A DNA stretch of 61,011 bases from a bacterium (GTDB taxonomy: Bacteria; Actinomycetota; Acidimicrobiia; Acidimicrobiales; CATQHL01): contig JAPPDX010000112.1 in assembly GCA_028824415.1 (NCBI GenBank), positions 1 to 61,011 of the forward strand, read 5' to 3'. Numbering within the stretch: position 1 is the first letter of the stretch; each line of letters starts with the position of its first letter. Of this stretch, positions 41,778 to 51,166 are shown piece by piece. Both the position numbers and the translations under genes were made by a program. The notes under the pieces are model-generated. The model was given only the letters and a program-made list of their open reading frames with translations. It did no database searches and had not been told where the DNA came from.

Positions 41778-43189
41778 GGTTGACGATCGTCCATCCGTGC
41801 ATCGGTAGAAGAGCAGAGAAACGGTTCATTCGCGGCTGGCAGATGGAGCCCTTGGCGCCCGCCGTGCTGGCAGCATTGACCCCTTCGGACGTCGAGATCC
41901 GTTTCTACGACGACAGGATGGAGCCGGTGCCGTTCGACGAGCCGACAGATCTCGTGGCGATCAGCGTGGAGACCTATACGGCAAGGCGTGCCTACCAGAT
42001 CGCTTCCGAGTACCGCCGGCGCGGGGTGCCCGTGTGCATGGGCGGCTTCCACGCCACCCTGGTGCCCGACGAGGTGAGCGCCTATGCCGAATCGGTCGTC
42101 GTCGGGGAGGCCGAGGATCAATGGCCGCGGCTGATCGCGGATTTCCGGGCAGGTCGTATGCAGCGGATGTACCGGAGTCCGGACCGCCCGTCCCTTCAGG
42201 GTCTGAGACCTGATCGCTCGATCTTCGACGGAAAGAAGTATCTACCCATCGGGCTTATCGAAGCAGGGCGCGGCTGCCATCTGCGGTGTGAGTTCTGCGC
42301 GATCCAGTCGTTCTTCAAGAGCACCCAGAACCGCAGACCCACAGACGAGATCATCGACGAGGTCCGCCGGATAGATAGGAAGCTGATCTTCTTCGTCGAC
42401 GACAACTTTACCTCGCATATCGATCAGGCGAAAGAGCTGATGCGCCAACTGGTGCCCCTGAAAGTCAAGTGGGTCAGCCAAGCCAGCATTCACGCCGCTC
42501 ACGACGAGGAATTCCTCCGTCTCGCCAGAGATAGCGGCTGCCAGGCGTTGCTAATTGGATTGGAAACTCTGAATCCTGACACGTTGAAGCGCATGCGGAA
42601 GAGCTTCAACATGATGAAAGGCGGCTACGACGTCGCCTTCGCCAACCTGAGGCGGTACGGGATCAGACTCTATATCACCTTCATGCTGGGATACGACGGC
42701 GACACCAACGAAACATTCGACAACAACGTGAGGTTTGCCATGGAGAAGAGATTCTTCATGGTCTCATTCAACCACGTCACACCGTTCCCGGGAACACCGC
42801 TCTATGAACGACTGGAGGATGAGGGACGCCTATTGTACAAACGCTGGTGGTTCGACCAGGACTACCGGTACGGCATGTTGCCCTTCGCTCCCAGCGCCAT
42901 GACCGCCGAAGAGGCAAGGAAAGGATGCCTGAAAGCCAGATCTGAATTCTACAGCGTGACATCGATACTGAAGCGTGCCTTCGATTTCAAGGTGAACACA
43001 CGCGGGATATTCGGGTGGCACTATTTCGCAATCAACTCTCTCATGCGTCGAGAAGTGAGTCAGCGCGAGAACTACCCACTCGGTGACGAAGCGTACTCTG
43101 GACCGCTTGTCAAGGTCGTCGAGTCCAGTTCTTCGAGCATGGGTCCTGATGGGTTGACGACGGATCCGGTCAGGATCCGACAGAATTGA
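41774..43189 (+). CDS. B12-binding-domain radical SAM enzyme 2
   Basis: A 471-residue paralogue-type partner of the preceding enzyme. The cobalamin-like domain has TIVHPCIGRRA, VCMGGFHATLVPDEV and SVVVGEAEDQWPRLI. The [4Fe-4S] motif is AGRGCHLRCEFCAIQ. Barrel segments include KLIFFVDDNFTSHIDQAKEL, LLIGLETLNPDTLKRMRKSFN and TPFPGTPLYERLEDEG. The parallel layout with enzyme 1 suggests an old duplication and two successive radical steps on one substrate (inference). The C-terminus beyond ~440 (VVESSSSSMGPDG) looks disordered. ATG 41774 overlaps the upstream stop; TTG 43186 of the next gene overlaps this stop. Confidence 0.9.
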   Translation: MRLTIVHPCIGRRAEKRFIRGWQMEPLAPAVLAALTPSDVEIRFYDDRMEPVPFDEPTDLVAISVETYTARRAYQIASEYRRRGVPVCMGGFHATLVPDEVSAYAESVVVGEAEDQWPRLIADFRAGRMQRMYRSPDRPSLQGLRPDRSIFDGKKYLPIGLIEAGRGCHLRCEFCAIQSFFKSTQNRRPTDEIIDEVRRIDRKLIFFVDDNFTSHIDQAKELMRQLVPLKVKWVSQASIHAAHDEEFLRLARDSGCQALLIGLETLNPDTLKRMRKSFNMMKGGYDVAFANLRRYGIRLYITFMLGYDGDTNETFDNNVRFAMEKRFFMVSFNHVTPFPGTPLYERLEDEGRLLYKRWWFDQDYRYGMLPFAPSAMTAEEARKGCLKARSEFYSVTSILKRAFDFKVNTRGIFGWHYFAINSLMRREVSQRENYPLGDEAYSGPLVKVVESSSSSMGPDGLTTDPVRIRQN

Positions 43190-44295
43190 AGGATTTCAGC
43201 TTCGGGCTCGCCACGAAGGACGACGATGCGGCCATCCGTCACCTGCTGAGCGAGAACCCTGTCCCGGGAAGGATCACCGTCACTTACGAGCGCGAGCCGG
43301 ACTACTTCATGGGTTGTGGAACGATGGGTCGGTTCTGGCAGGTCGGTGTGGCACGCCACCTGCCGACCGGGCGGCTCGCCGGGGTCGGCTGCCGGGCGAC
43401 GCGACCCATGTTCATCAACGGAACCATCGAGGAAGTCGGCTACCTGGGTCAGCTCAGGGTGGACAGCCGCTTCCGGGGTCGCTGGTTGCCGGCATTCGGG
43501 ATGCACTACTTCCGGGAACTTCACCGTGACGGTCGCGTATCGGGGTACGTGACCACGATTGTCGAGAATAACGAGGTCGCGCGCGGCGTACTGGTCGACC
43601 GTCCGCGATCCCACCATCCCACCTACCGTGAGATCGGCCGACTGAAGACGTTGGCAGTGGCCCTGAGGAGGCCCCGATCGGTGCCGCGGTCGCCGTACGA
43701 GATCGGCAAGAGTAGCGACGCCGATCTGAGCGACCTGGTCAGTTTCCTCACGGCGCACGGGAGGCAGAAGAATCTTTTCCCCGCGTATCGGGTCGACGAC
43801 TTCCGGAACAGCACAACCACCCCCGGATTCCGTTTGGATGACTTCCGCATCGCTCGTCGGGATGGACAGATCGTGGGCGTCATCGGGCTCTGGGATCAGT
43901 CCGGATTCAAGCAGACGGTCGTCCAGGCGTATTCTGGCACTGTCCGGAGGATCCGCCCGGCCTACAATGCGGTGTCTCGCCTCCTGGGAGGCCCACCTCT
44001 GCCGGCACCGGGAGAGCCAATCCGCAATGTCTACGGCAGTTTCGTCTGCATTGAGCGGAATGACCCCGAGATATTCCATGCATTGCTCCAATACGTATAT
44101 AACGAAGCTGCCCGTCGCGGATACGCCTACCTATTCATTGGATTGGACACCCGTGATCCCCTCCTAGCGGTCGTGGAGCAATACCCTCACGTCGCCTATC
44201 CATCGCGGCTGTACACGGTGTGCTTGGACGACGAGGGAGAATTCCACTCACGACTCGATGGCCGCGTCCCGCACGTCGAGATTGCAGCACTCTGA
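43186..44295 (+). CDS. GNAT-like acyltransferase family protein 1
   Basis: A 369-residue protein with a GNAT N-acetyltransferase-like core. The strand-loop VGYLGQLRVDSRFRGRWLPAFG resembles the acyl-CoA pyrophosphate-binding motif (R/Q-x-x-G-x-G/A) with its preceding beta strand. The N-terminus (LATKDDDAAIRHLLSENPVPG) is also GNAT-like. A second, more divergent GNAT-like half seems to start near residue 170 (GKSSDADLSDLVSFL), giving a double-fold protein. The substrate is unknown. TTG 43186 is forced by the overlap and absence of another start. Codons such as ATA and GAA, and lower GC in the last 300 bp, differ from the housekeeping genes. Confidence 0.7.
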   Translation: MKDFSFGLATKDDDAAIRHLLSENPVPGRITVTYEREPDYFMGCGTMGRFWQVGVARHLPTGRLAGVGCRATRPMFINGTIEEVGYLGQLRVDSRFRGRWLPAFGMHYFRELHRDGRVSGYVTTIVENNEVARGVLVDRPRSHHPTYREIGRLKTLAVALRRPRSVPRSPYEIGKSSDADLSDLVSFLTAHGRQKNLFPAYRVDDFRNSTTTPGFRLDDFRIARRDGQIVGVIGLWDQSGFKQTVVQAYSGTVRRIRPAYNAVSRLLGGPPLPAPGEPIRNVYGSFVCIERNDPEIFHALLQYVYNEAARRGYAYLFIGLDTRDPLLAVVEQYPHVAYPSRLYTVCLDDEGEFHSRLDGRVPHVEIAAL

Positions 44296-44319
44296 GGATC
44301 GCGGCGAGGAACGGTTCGG

Positions 44320-45069
44320 ATGCGGCCGACAGGAGCCACCCTGCAGGGGTGCGTTGTGTGTGTGGACGATCTGACACACCTGCAGCGAGAGCAGATGTAC
44401 TCTCTGTTGGAGGCCTACTTCGCCAACGTGACAAGAGCCGGGTTCGAAGAGGATCTGGCGGAGAAGTCGTGGGTGTGCACGGTTGTCGATCCAGGCTCGG
44501 ACCGGATTCACGGCTTCTCGACCTTGATGCGTTTCGAGGTCCGCATGGATGGAGAGCCGGTCACGGTTCTGTTCTCCGGCGACACGATCGTCGATCGCTC
44601 GTACTGGGGGCAGCAGGTCATGCACCGTGTGATGGGACGGCACATGCTGACGTTGGCGGAAGAGACTCCTGAGGCGCGCACCTTCTGGCTCCTCCTGAGT
44701 TCCGGCTACAAGACCTACCGGTTCCTGCCTGCCTTCTTCGTCGAGTTCTTCCCCCGATACGATGCCCCGACTCCGTTCGACATGAGACGGCTCACCGACA
44801 CCTTCGCCGACACGAAGTTCGGCAGCCAATATCACAAAGAGGCGGGCGTCGTGCGCTTCGAACGACCGGCTCCGCTCCGGCCGGGAGTGGCGGAGATCGA
44901 CAACCGGCGAATGCGGAACCCTCACATTGCGTTCTTCCTTCGTGCCAATCCGCGCCACGCCGCGGGCGACGAGCTGGTTTGCATCGCGGAACTGACTCGA
45001 CCGAATCTGACACGCGCGGCACATCGCATGATCGGGATCTCCGGCCCTCCCCGACATCTCCGGACATGA
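44320..45069 (+). CDS. GNAT-like protein 2
   Basis: A 249-residue protein that I place tentatively with GNAT-fold proteins because of the HLQREQMYSLLEAYFANVT start, the SGDTIVDRSYWGQQVMHRVMGR strand-helix region and size. The classical acyl-CoA loop is not well preserved, so catalysis is uncertain. The middle contains the aromatic stretch SSGYKTYRFLPAFFVEFFPRY, and the C-terminus is Arg-rich. ATG 44320 has GAGGA about 10 bp upstream and a 24-bp gap from the previous gene. It overlaps the GH3 gene by 4 bp, so it belongs to the same transcript. Confidence 0.6.
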   Translation: MRPTGATLQGCVVCVDDLTHLQREQMYSLLEAYFANVTRAGFEEDLAEKSWVCTVVDPGSDRIHGFSTLMRFEVRMDGEPVTVLFSGDTIVDRSYWGQQVMHRVMGRHMLTLAEETPEARTFWLLLSSGYKTYRFLPAFFVEFFPRYDAPTPFDMRRLTDTFADTKFGSQYHKEAGVVRFERPAPLRPGVAEIDNRRMRNPHIAFFLRANPRHAAGDELVCIAELTRPNLTRAAHRMIGISGPPRHLRT

Positions 45070-46844
45070 CCGCCGGCTCGTCGACGAGGGCGGCCCCACG
45101 CGACCGTGCCCGGAGACGGCCTCCGGTCAGGACTGCATCCCCGCTCGCTGCGGTCGCCAACACTGCATGGCGGGCGTCGCTGCTGAGCGAGTCGGCGGCC
45201 TTCGTGCGCGCCTGCCGTGAAGTCGCCGGCACGCAGGAAAAGCTGCTCATGCGCCTGCTCGACCGGAACGGCGACTCCGAGTTCGGTCAACGCCACCGTT
45301 TCGGCGCGATGCGATGCGTGGACGACTACAGGACCGGCGTGCCGCTCTCGACCTACGAGGACTACCGGAAGGCCGTCGAGAGGATTGCGCAAGGCGTTCC
45401 CGGTGTCCTCACCTCGGAGCCGGTCGTTCTGCTGGAACCGACCAGCGGCTCGACGGGCCCGAGCAAACTCATCCCGTACACCCGGTCGCTCAAAGCGGAA
45501 TTCCGGCGGGCCATAGCGCCCTGGATCGTGGACATGTTCGCCCGCCATCCCGGACTGCTGTGGGGACAGTCGTACTGGTCCGTCAGTCCGGTGGTTCGGC
45601 GGGACGAGTACAGCGAATCGGGTATCCCCATCGGATTCGAGGACGACAGCGAGTACCTGGGCAGCTTCGGGCGCATGCTCGTTCGGAACGTCCTGGCGGT
45701 TCCGACGGGTGTCCGGTTGCTCGAAGACATGGACACGTTCCGCTACGTCACCCTGCTCTTCCTGCTGCGGAGCCGGAGCCTCTCCATGATCTCCATCTGG
45801 CATCCCACCTTCCTGACCCTTCTGCTGGAACCCTTGGACGAGTGGCTGGACCGATTGACCGACGACATCGCTACGGGTCGGCTGACCCCGACCGGAGCCA
45901 TGCCCGCCGAAACCGGTCGACAACTGCGTTCGGCGATGCGACCCGATCCCGAAAGGGCGTCCGAGATAGAGAACTGCCTTGCCTCAGCCTCACACGTGGG
46001 CGAGGCAAGTCCCGCTCTCTGGCCAAGGCTCGGTCTGGTCAGTTGCTGGGCGGACGGCAACGCAGGGCCGTACCTGCCGGCCCTGACCGCACTGTTCCCC
46101 CATGCCACATGCCAACCCAAGGGGCTAGTCTCGACCGAAGGCGTTGCTTCCATCCCGAGACACGGTCGGCGGGGCGCCGCCCTGGCCGTGCGTTCACATT
46201 TCTTCGAGTTCCTGCCACAGGACAGCAGCCCGGACGGCGAAACCGTCCTAGCCCACGAATTAGAAGCGGACCGGCGCTATTCGCTGGTGATGACGACCGG
46301 AGGCGGGCTGTACAGGTATCTGACCGGCGATCTCGTGGATGTCGTCAGCCATATCGACTCCTGCCCACTGTTCGAGTTCGCGGGCAAGGACGCACATATT
46401 TCCGATCGCTTCGGCGAGAAGCTGAACAGTGTTCACGTTCAACAGGCCCTCGACCGCGCCGTCGCCAGGTACAACATCGCGCCGGACTTTGCCATCGTGG
46501 CGTTCGAGGACGCCCCAGGGTGTCCCGGCTACACACTGTTCATCGAGTCGCATGACGCATCGGACCAGGAGCTTCTGACACTGGGAGCCGCACTCGAGGA
46601 GTCCCTTCAAGAGAACTACCACTACCGCTACTGCCGGGACTTGGGCCAACTCGGCAGGCTCAGGTTGTTCCGCATCGAAACCGGTGCCCAGCGAACCTAC
46701 GCGACGACCTGTCAGGAGAACGGTCAGCGGATCGGGGACCTGAAGCCCCCTGCCCTGCACACCATGGCCGGCTGGAGTCAGTCGTTCTCCGGAAGGTTCC
46801 TGGAACGCGGGGTGCCCCCGGTCCCGGGCGGCGCGACCGCCTGA
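45066..46844 (+). CDS. GH3-family acyl-acid amide synthetase
   Basis: A 592-residue member of the GH3 branch of adenylate-forming enzymes. ATP-binding motif 1 is LLEPTSGSTGPSKLIPYT; a second is TTGGGLYRYLTGDLVDVV; FEFAGKDAHISDRFGEKLN follows, all in the order seen in plant GH3 proteins, which conjugate carboxylic acids to amino acids through an acyl-AMP. Here it probably joins an acid to an amine at the end of the radical SAM pathway (inference). The first ~35 residues are Arg/Ala-rich. ATG 45066 overlaps the previous stop. The 3' end overlaps the convergent DUF2339 gene by 67 bp. Confidence 0.85.
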   Translation: MTAGSSTRAAPRDRARRRPPVRTASPLAAVANTAWRASLLSESAAFVRACREVAGTQEKLLMRLLDRNGDSEFGQRHRFGAMRCVDDYRTGVPLSTYEDYRKAVERIAQGVPGVLTSEPVVLLEPTSGSTGPSKLIPYTRSLKAEFRRAIAPWIVDMFARHPGLLWGQSYWSVSPVVRRDEYSESGIPIGFEDDSEYLGSFGRMLVRNVLAVPTGVRLLEDMDTFRYVTLLFLLRSRSLSMISIWHPTFLTLLLEPLDEWLDRLTDDIATGRLTPTGAMPAETGRQLRSAMRPDPERASEIENCLASASHVGEASPALWPRLGLVSCWADGNAGPYLPALTALFPHATCQPKGLVSTEGVASIPRHGRRGAALAVRSHFFEFLPQDSSPDGETVLAHELEADRRYSLVMTTGGGLYRYLTGDLVDVVSHIDSCPLFEFAGKDAHISDRFGEKLNSVHVQQALDRAVARYNIAPDFAIVAFEDAPGCPGYTLFIESHDASDQELLTLGAALEESLQENYHYRYCRDLGQLGRLRLFRIETGAQRTYATTCQENGQRIGDLKPPALHTMAGWSQSFSGRFLERGVPPVPGGATA

Positions 46845-49800
46845 TCCGGGGCGCGGGCGTCGGGCCGGTCACCCATCGATGTGACGGAGTCGCCGGTGGC
46901 CTGCTCCTTCGCGGCGGGTGGAACCGGGGCGAAGTAACCGCCGACGACCACCAGCAGGGTACCCACGCCGAGGAACGACACGACCCGGGTGACGGCGCCC
47001 AGGCTGGCGAGGTCGACGAGGAACAGTTTCAGCAGGACCAGCGCCATGAACGACGCCCCGGCGATCCAAACTGGTCGGCGGACCAGGCGCACGCCCGCCA
47101 CCATCGTCGTCAGGGCGATCGCCGACCAAACAATGGTCAGGGAGGCCTGCAGTTCGGTGGAGCGCACGAGTTCGGCGAACCGCCACGGCTCGCCACGCCA
47201 GTGGTGGATGGTGCGGGCGACGCTCATCGTGGCGACCACCACACCGGCGCTGGCCAGCGTGGGTGCCCAGCGCCCGTCGACGAGGCTTCGCAGCCGATGC
47301 TCGCCCACCTCTGCGGCCGCCCGCCGCCACTGGAGCGCCACCGCCACCAGCGCAGCCACCAGCATCTCGAGCGGGTTGAACACCGGAATGAAGCGGAACG
47401 GGGAGGGGTCGCCGTCGAGCAGCAGGTTGGCGACGAGCAGGGCAGCGGCGAGGACTAGGACAACAGGGCCGACACCGCCGGCAAGGTAGACGCGACGCAG
47501 CGGGCCGATGGGCCATAGGTGCTGGCGGCTGGCGCGCAGCGCAGCGCCAACCAACAGCAGCACGGCCGCCAGCGCGGCCACCGGCTGCCAGACACCCCCG
47601 GCGACGCGCCCCACCTGCCAGTGCACCTCGAAGCCGACCAGCGCGGCGACGACCCAGAACCCGCCAACGTGCAGCGCCGCAGCCACCCACGAGCCGAGCA
47701 CGCCATCGCGGAAGCGGAGGAACCAGTAGTAGACCGCCAGCGCCAAGGGCCACACCGCCCAGCCGTAGCGGCCCAGCGGGTGGGACGTCCAGACGGTCGC
47801 GAGGCCGAGCATCACCGCCAGCGTCGGCAGGATCAGCAGGCCGAGGGTTCCGAGTTGGGGCCAGTGCGCTCGTTCCGCCGCCCTCGCCGCGAGCCCGAGC
47901 GAGGCGGCCACGAACCCCAGTGCCATCGGCAACTGCCACGACGGCAGCCGGTAGGCGATTTCCAGGAGCCCGCCGGCGAGCCACCAAGCCGCGCCCCAGC
48001 CCAGGGCCACCCAGGCCACCTCTGGGCCGAGGCCGTATTGGCGGCCGCTGCGATGCAGCAGCAGGCCCGAGACGAGTCCGGTCGCCGCCATCACCGCGGC
48101 GGCCCCGTGCTGATCCAGGTGGTAGGGCCCGTGCAGCAACCACGCCAGCAGCACGAATCCCAGAGCGGGCACGACCACGAACCCTGAGGCGCCGAGTTGC
48201 CGCCAGCGCATCCGCTCCGCCAGCCACACCGCCGCGCCGCACGATGCGACCACGAAGACGAACGAGACCGGTAGCGGCCAGGAGGGGACCTGGTAGGCGA
48301 TTTCCAGGAGCCCGCCGGCGAGCCACCAAGCCGCCCCCCAGGCGAGCGCAGCCCCGGCCAAGCCGCCGAGACGCAGCGAGGGTCCGGCGCGCTGCAGCAG
48401 GCGGCTCGAACCGATCGCCGTCGCCGCCAGGAGCACGGCAGCCGCAAAATAGTCGTTCAGGATCACGAGCCGATCCGCGGGATACGGCAGGCTCGCGGTC
48501 AGATGGATCGCGAATGCGCTCCCGGCCAGCACTTGGAGAAGCAGACCGCCCGCGACGGCGGGAAGGCGGCTACGTCGGCACCCGAACCAGATGAGCAGCA
48601 GGCTCTGCATCGCCCAGGCGACGGTCGTGTAGTAGGCGCCCAGCCACAGCGGCACGGCGATGGCACCGAACGCCGCGGCGAGGCCGGCGTAGGCCTCGGC
48701 GAGTTCGCCGGCGCCGTCCCCGAGCCGCCGCGCGGCCGCATACAGCACCACGTACAGACCCGCCAGCACGAGAGCGCTGGCAGCGACCCCGCGGGCGGTG
48801 TGACCGATCACGAGATGCTGCAGCCAAAGCCCCGCGAACGGCGTCCCGAACACCAGAGGCGCCATCCAGTGCCCGGTGATCCGCGGCGGGTCGCGCAGGG
48901 CGGCGAGCAGGGGCACCACCATGTAGATCACCACGAGGACGGCGATGAACGGCTGGAGCGACGGCCAGTCCTCCTCCGCATAGCGGAACAGCAGCCAGAA
49001 CGCCGAGATCCCGATGTTGAACAACAACCCCAGCAGGTTGAGCGACGGCCACACCTTGAACCAGGCGACCACCACGATGGCGACGCTGAGCACCGTGTAG
49101 AAGCTGAAGACCACGATGTAGTCATCGGTGCCGCGATAGGCCAGCACAGGAGCCAGGAAGCCGCCGACGATACCGAAGATCGCCAGCACCTGCGCGTCCT
49201 GGCGAACCGCCAGGACGCCCGCAAGGACGGTGATGAGGATCACCGCGGCCGCAGCCAGTCCCACCGCCAGCAGGTCGTACACCTCGTAGGAGGCATAAGT
49301 CGTGATGTAGAGGGCGCCGATGCCGGCGCCCTGTAGGCTGCGCCCGTACGTCGGGCGCCGGGCGCGGTGGCGCCACCCGAGCACGAGCAGCACCACCGCA
49401 CCGATGGCGATGGCGATCAGCCGGGCCTCGATCGTCAGCGTGATGACGCCCCGCCTGCTGGTCTCCCGGATGAGCAGACCCACCCCGACGAGAAGGACGA
49501 GAACCCCCACCTTCACCGGCGCGTTGCCGGTCGTCAGCCAGGTCCGGGCGGCCGCGACGATCTTCGGGAACACACTCGGGCGGGACTCGTCAGACGGGGA
49601 CGGGTCCTGCCGCGGGCCCCGATCGGACCAGGGGAACGACTCTGGGAATCTCGAAGGACCGGGCCCCGGCGCCGCCAAGGCGGGTTCGGACACTTCAGGG
49701 GGCTCTGCGGGCGGGTCGTCCCGCGCCGCGGGGCCCGCAGCGGTGGGTTCCGGCCCCGTCCGGGAGATGACACGTTTCAGAACCTCAGGGGGAGTCCAGG

Positions 49801-50074
49801 ACGGCGGCGGCTCCTCCGGCTCTCCTGACTCCTCTGGCTCCTCCGAGATCTCTCGCCCATCCCGCTGGACCGAATTGCGTGTCGACTCGGCGACTCGCCT
49901 GGCTTGCTCAGCCTCGCGGGCGACCTCCTTGAGGCGTGCCGCCTGGATTTGCACCCGGACCAGCAGGACAGCGACCAACGCCCCCATGAAGAAGCCCGAA
50001 ACCCCGCCGATCACCGGCCCGAGGGTCAGCGCGACCAAGGCCAGCAGCAGCGTGAGGATCGAGCGTCCAATCAC
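46778..50074 (-). CDS. DUF2339 giant membrane protein
   Basis: A 1098-residue integral membrane protein. An N-terminal membrane hairpin (residues 1-42) and coiled coil (RLKEVAREAEQARRVAEST) are followed by a long acidic/Pro-rich linker to about residue 185. The DUF2339 core then begins with APVKVGVLVLLVGVGLLIRE and has more than 25 predicted helices, including YGRSLQGAGIGALYITTYAS and GIVGGFLAPVLAYRGTDDY. Two membrane units repeat internally with the phrase AAWWLAGGLLEIAY. The function of DUF2339 is unknown; an envelope or transport role is usually supposed. The protein ends with a short Pro/Arg-rich cytoplasmic tail. Confidence 0.9.
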   Translation of the reverse strand: MIGRSILTLLLALVALTLGPVIGGVSGFFMGALVAVLLVRVQIQAARLKEVAREAEQARRVAESTRNSVQRDGREISEEPEESGEPEEPPPSWTPPEVLKRVISRTGPEPTAAGPAARDDPPAEPPEVSEPALAAPGPGPSRFPESFPWSDRGPRQDPSPSDESRPSVFPKIVAAARTWLTTGNAPVKVGVLVLLVGVGLLIRETSRRGVITLTIEARLIAIAIGAVVLLVLGWRHRARRPTYGRSLQGAGIGALYITTYASYEVYDLLAVGLAAAAVILITVLAGVLAVRQDAQVLAIFGIVGGFLAPVLAYRGTDDYIVVFSFYTVLSVAIVVVAWFKVWPSLNLLGLLFNIGISAFWLLFRYAEEDWPSLQPFIAVLVVIYMVVPLLAALRDPPRITGHWMAPLVFGTPFAGLWLQHLVIGHTARGVAASALVLAGLYVVLYAAARRLGDGAGELAEAYAGLAAAFGAIAVPLWLGAYYTTVAWAMQSLLLIWFGCRRSRLPAVAGGLLLQVLAGSAFAIHLTASLPYPADRLVILNDYFAAAVLLAATAIGSSRLLQRAGPSLRLGGLAGAALAWGAAWWLAGGLLEIAYQVPSWPLPVSFVFVVASCGAAVWLAERMRWRQLGASGFVVVPALGFVLLAWLLHGPYHLDQHGAAAVMAATGLVSGLLLHRSGRQYGLGPEVAWVALGWGAAWWLAGGLLEIAYRLPSWQLPMALGFVAASLGLAARAAERAHWPQLGTLGLLILPTLAVMLGLATVWTSHPLGRYGWAVWPLALAVYYWFLRFRDGVLGSWVAAALHVGGFWVVAALVGFEVHWQVGRVAGGVWQPVAALAAVLLLVGAALRASRQHLWPIGPLRRVYLAGGVGPVVLVLAAALLVANLLLDGDPSPFRFIPVFNPLEMLVAALVAVALQWRRAAAEVGEHRLRSLVDGRWAPTLASAGVVVATMSVARTIHHWRGEPWRFAELVRSTELQASLTIVWSAIALTTMVAGVRLVRRPVWIAGASFMALVLLKLFLVDLASLGAVTRVVSFLGVGTLLVVVGGYFAPVPPAAKEQATGDSVTSMGDRPDARAPDQAVAPPGTGGTPRSRNLPEND

Positions 50075-50589
50075 GGTGACGCGGAATTCGTCAACTCGAA
50101 GATCGCCCGGAGCATCGAACAGACCTGACCCGCTCTCGGTACAACCGGGTGCGCTCTATGTGCTCCGTTGCCGCGTGTCATCGTTTCTTGCACAGCGATC
50201 TTCCCCCCGCTGGGTTGGCACGTGGTTTGTGCGGCTTGGTCCAACTGGTGTACTGGCCGGTGTTGGTGTCCCGGGTACGGCGCCTCCTGGCGCACCGCAC
50301 CCCCCGGCGCCGACACCATCAGGGAGTTCACCAAACCGACCACGCCCCCCACAACGCCAATACGCCCAACATCGTTGTCCCCTTCCGGCAACCCAGCGGT
50401 CAGATAGTGAACTGCCATTCTACGAGCTTCTGACTTCCAAATATTGAACGATCTAGGCGGTGCTATTACATAGTGAGCAATACGGCCCCAACACTGACCG
50501 CAGCGAGTCCGTCGGAGCGGAACGCGACCAGCAGGCCGCGCCCGAACTCGTCGAGGGATCCGACACCCTCATGCCAACTCCAGCGGCGG
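50075..50589. other. Gene-poor stretch with decayed repeat sequence
   Basis: No convincing gene in this 515-bp gap. Bases around 50480-50585 resemble 40240-40340 (GACCGCAGCGAGTCCGTCGG versus a GACCGCGGCGAGCCGGTCGG-like run, then GAACTCGTCGAGGGA / GAACTCGTCGGGGAG). The open frames seen on either strand lack family features and start signals. Confidence 0.5.
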
Positions 50590-51120
50590 CTACGAATCGC
50601 CGCCCAGCATTCCCAGCGACGACCCGATCGGGCGGTGGCGCCGCTCGACGTCACGACCGATAGGGCCCTGACAAGGGACTCTTCCAGCCGTCGTACCCCC
50701 TGGGTACGAGCAAATCGGCTTGAACTCGCTCTGACCAGGAGAAACAGCGAGATCGTCAAGTCCGGTTATTACTATCGATATGCGATAGCTCGGGGCCGGG
50801 ACTGTCGGAGCACCGTGCTCGTCGGGTCGGCGCGCCGTGGGGGACGTCCCCTCGACGCCACCACCCTCGAGGGCGGTGCCCGGTCCCACCGATGGCCCTT
50901 CCCGGGCCGCCCCATCAACATCGACGGAGTCGCCGGGCGCGCCGACCGCAGCGGGATCCTCGATCTCGCCGCTCACGCCGGACCGCTCCACCTCCGTCGG
51001 CGGATCGCTCGCCGCAGAGTCGGAAATGGAACACGCGGCAGCCACAAGGGCCACGACGATCACCCAGCGGAGCGTGAGAGCGGGCGGTTCCCGCAGCACA
51101 TCGTCACCGTCGGTGCTCAC
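50590..51120 (-). CDS. Lipoprotein-signal protein, probably the broken 5' part of an RCC1-family gene
   Basis: From a GTG at 51120 (overlapping a mini-ORF stop) the 176-residue product begins with a convincing lipoprotein signal: LTLRWVIVVALVAAAC. A long Ser/Gly/Asp/Glu linker follows, then YRISIVITGLDDLAVSPGQ and FKPICSYPGG. The last 35 residues (Arg/Gly-rich, ending GMLGGDS) look like decay. A similar VIT...GQ segment occurs just upstream of the RCC1-repeat gene at 53.2 kb, so I infer this piece once continued into RCC1 repeats. It may still be expressed as a small lipoprotein. The call as a gene is tentative. Confidence 0.45.
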   Translation of the reverse strand: MSTDGDDVLREPPALTLRWVIVVALVAAACSISDSAASDPPTEVERSGVSGEIEDPAAVGAPGDSVDVDGAAREGPSVGPGTALEGGGVEGTSPTARRPDEHGAPTVPAPSYRISIVITGLDDLAVSPGQSEFKPICSYPGGTTAGRVPCQGPIGRDVERRHRPIGSSLGMLGGDS

Positions 51121-51166
51121 CGGCGGCACGGCCGGTACCGCGCCGTGCACTTGGCGGCGTCGGTGG

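Noticed and set aside
50071..50418. Minus-strand frame of 115 codons beside the DUF2339 start
   Set aside because: No signal, motif or ribosome binding site, and its content looks like noncoding remnant sequence.
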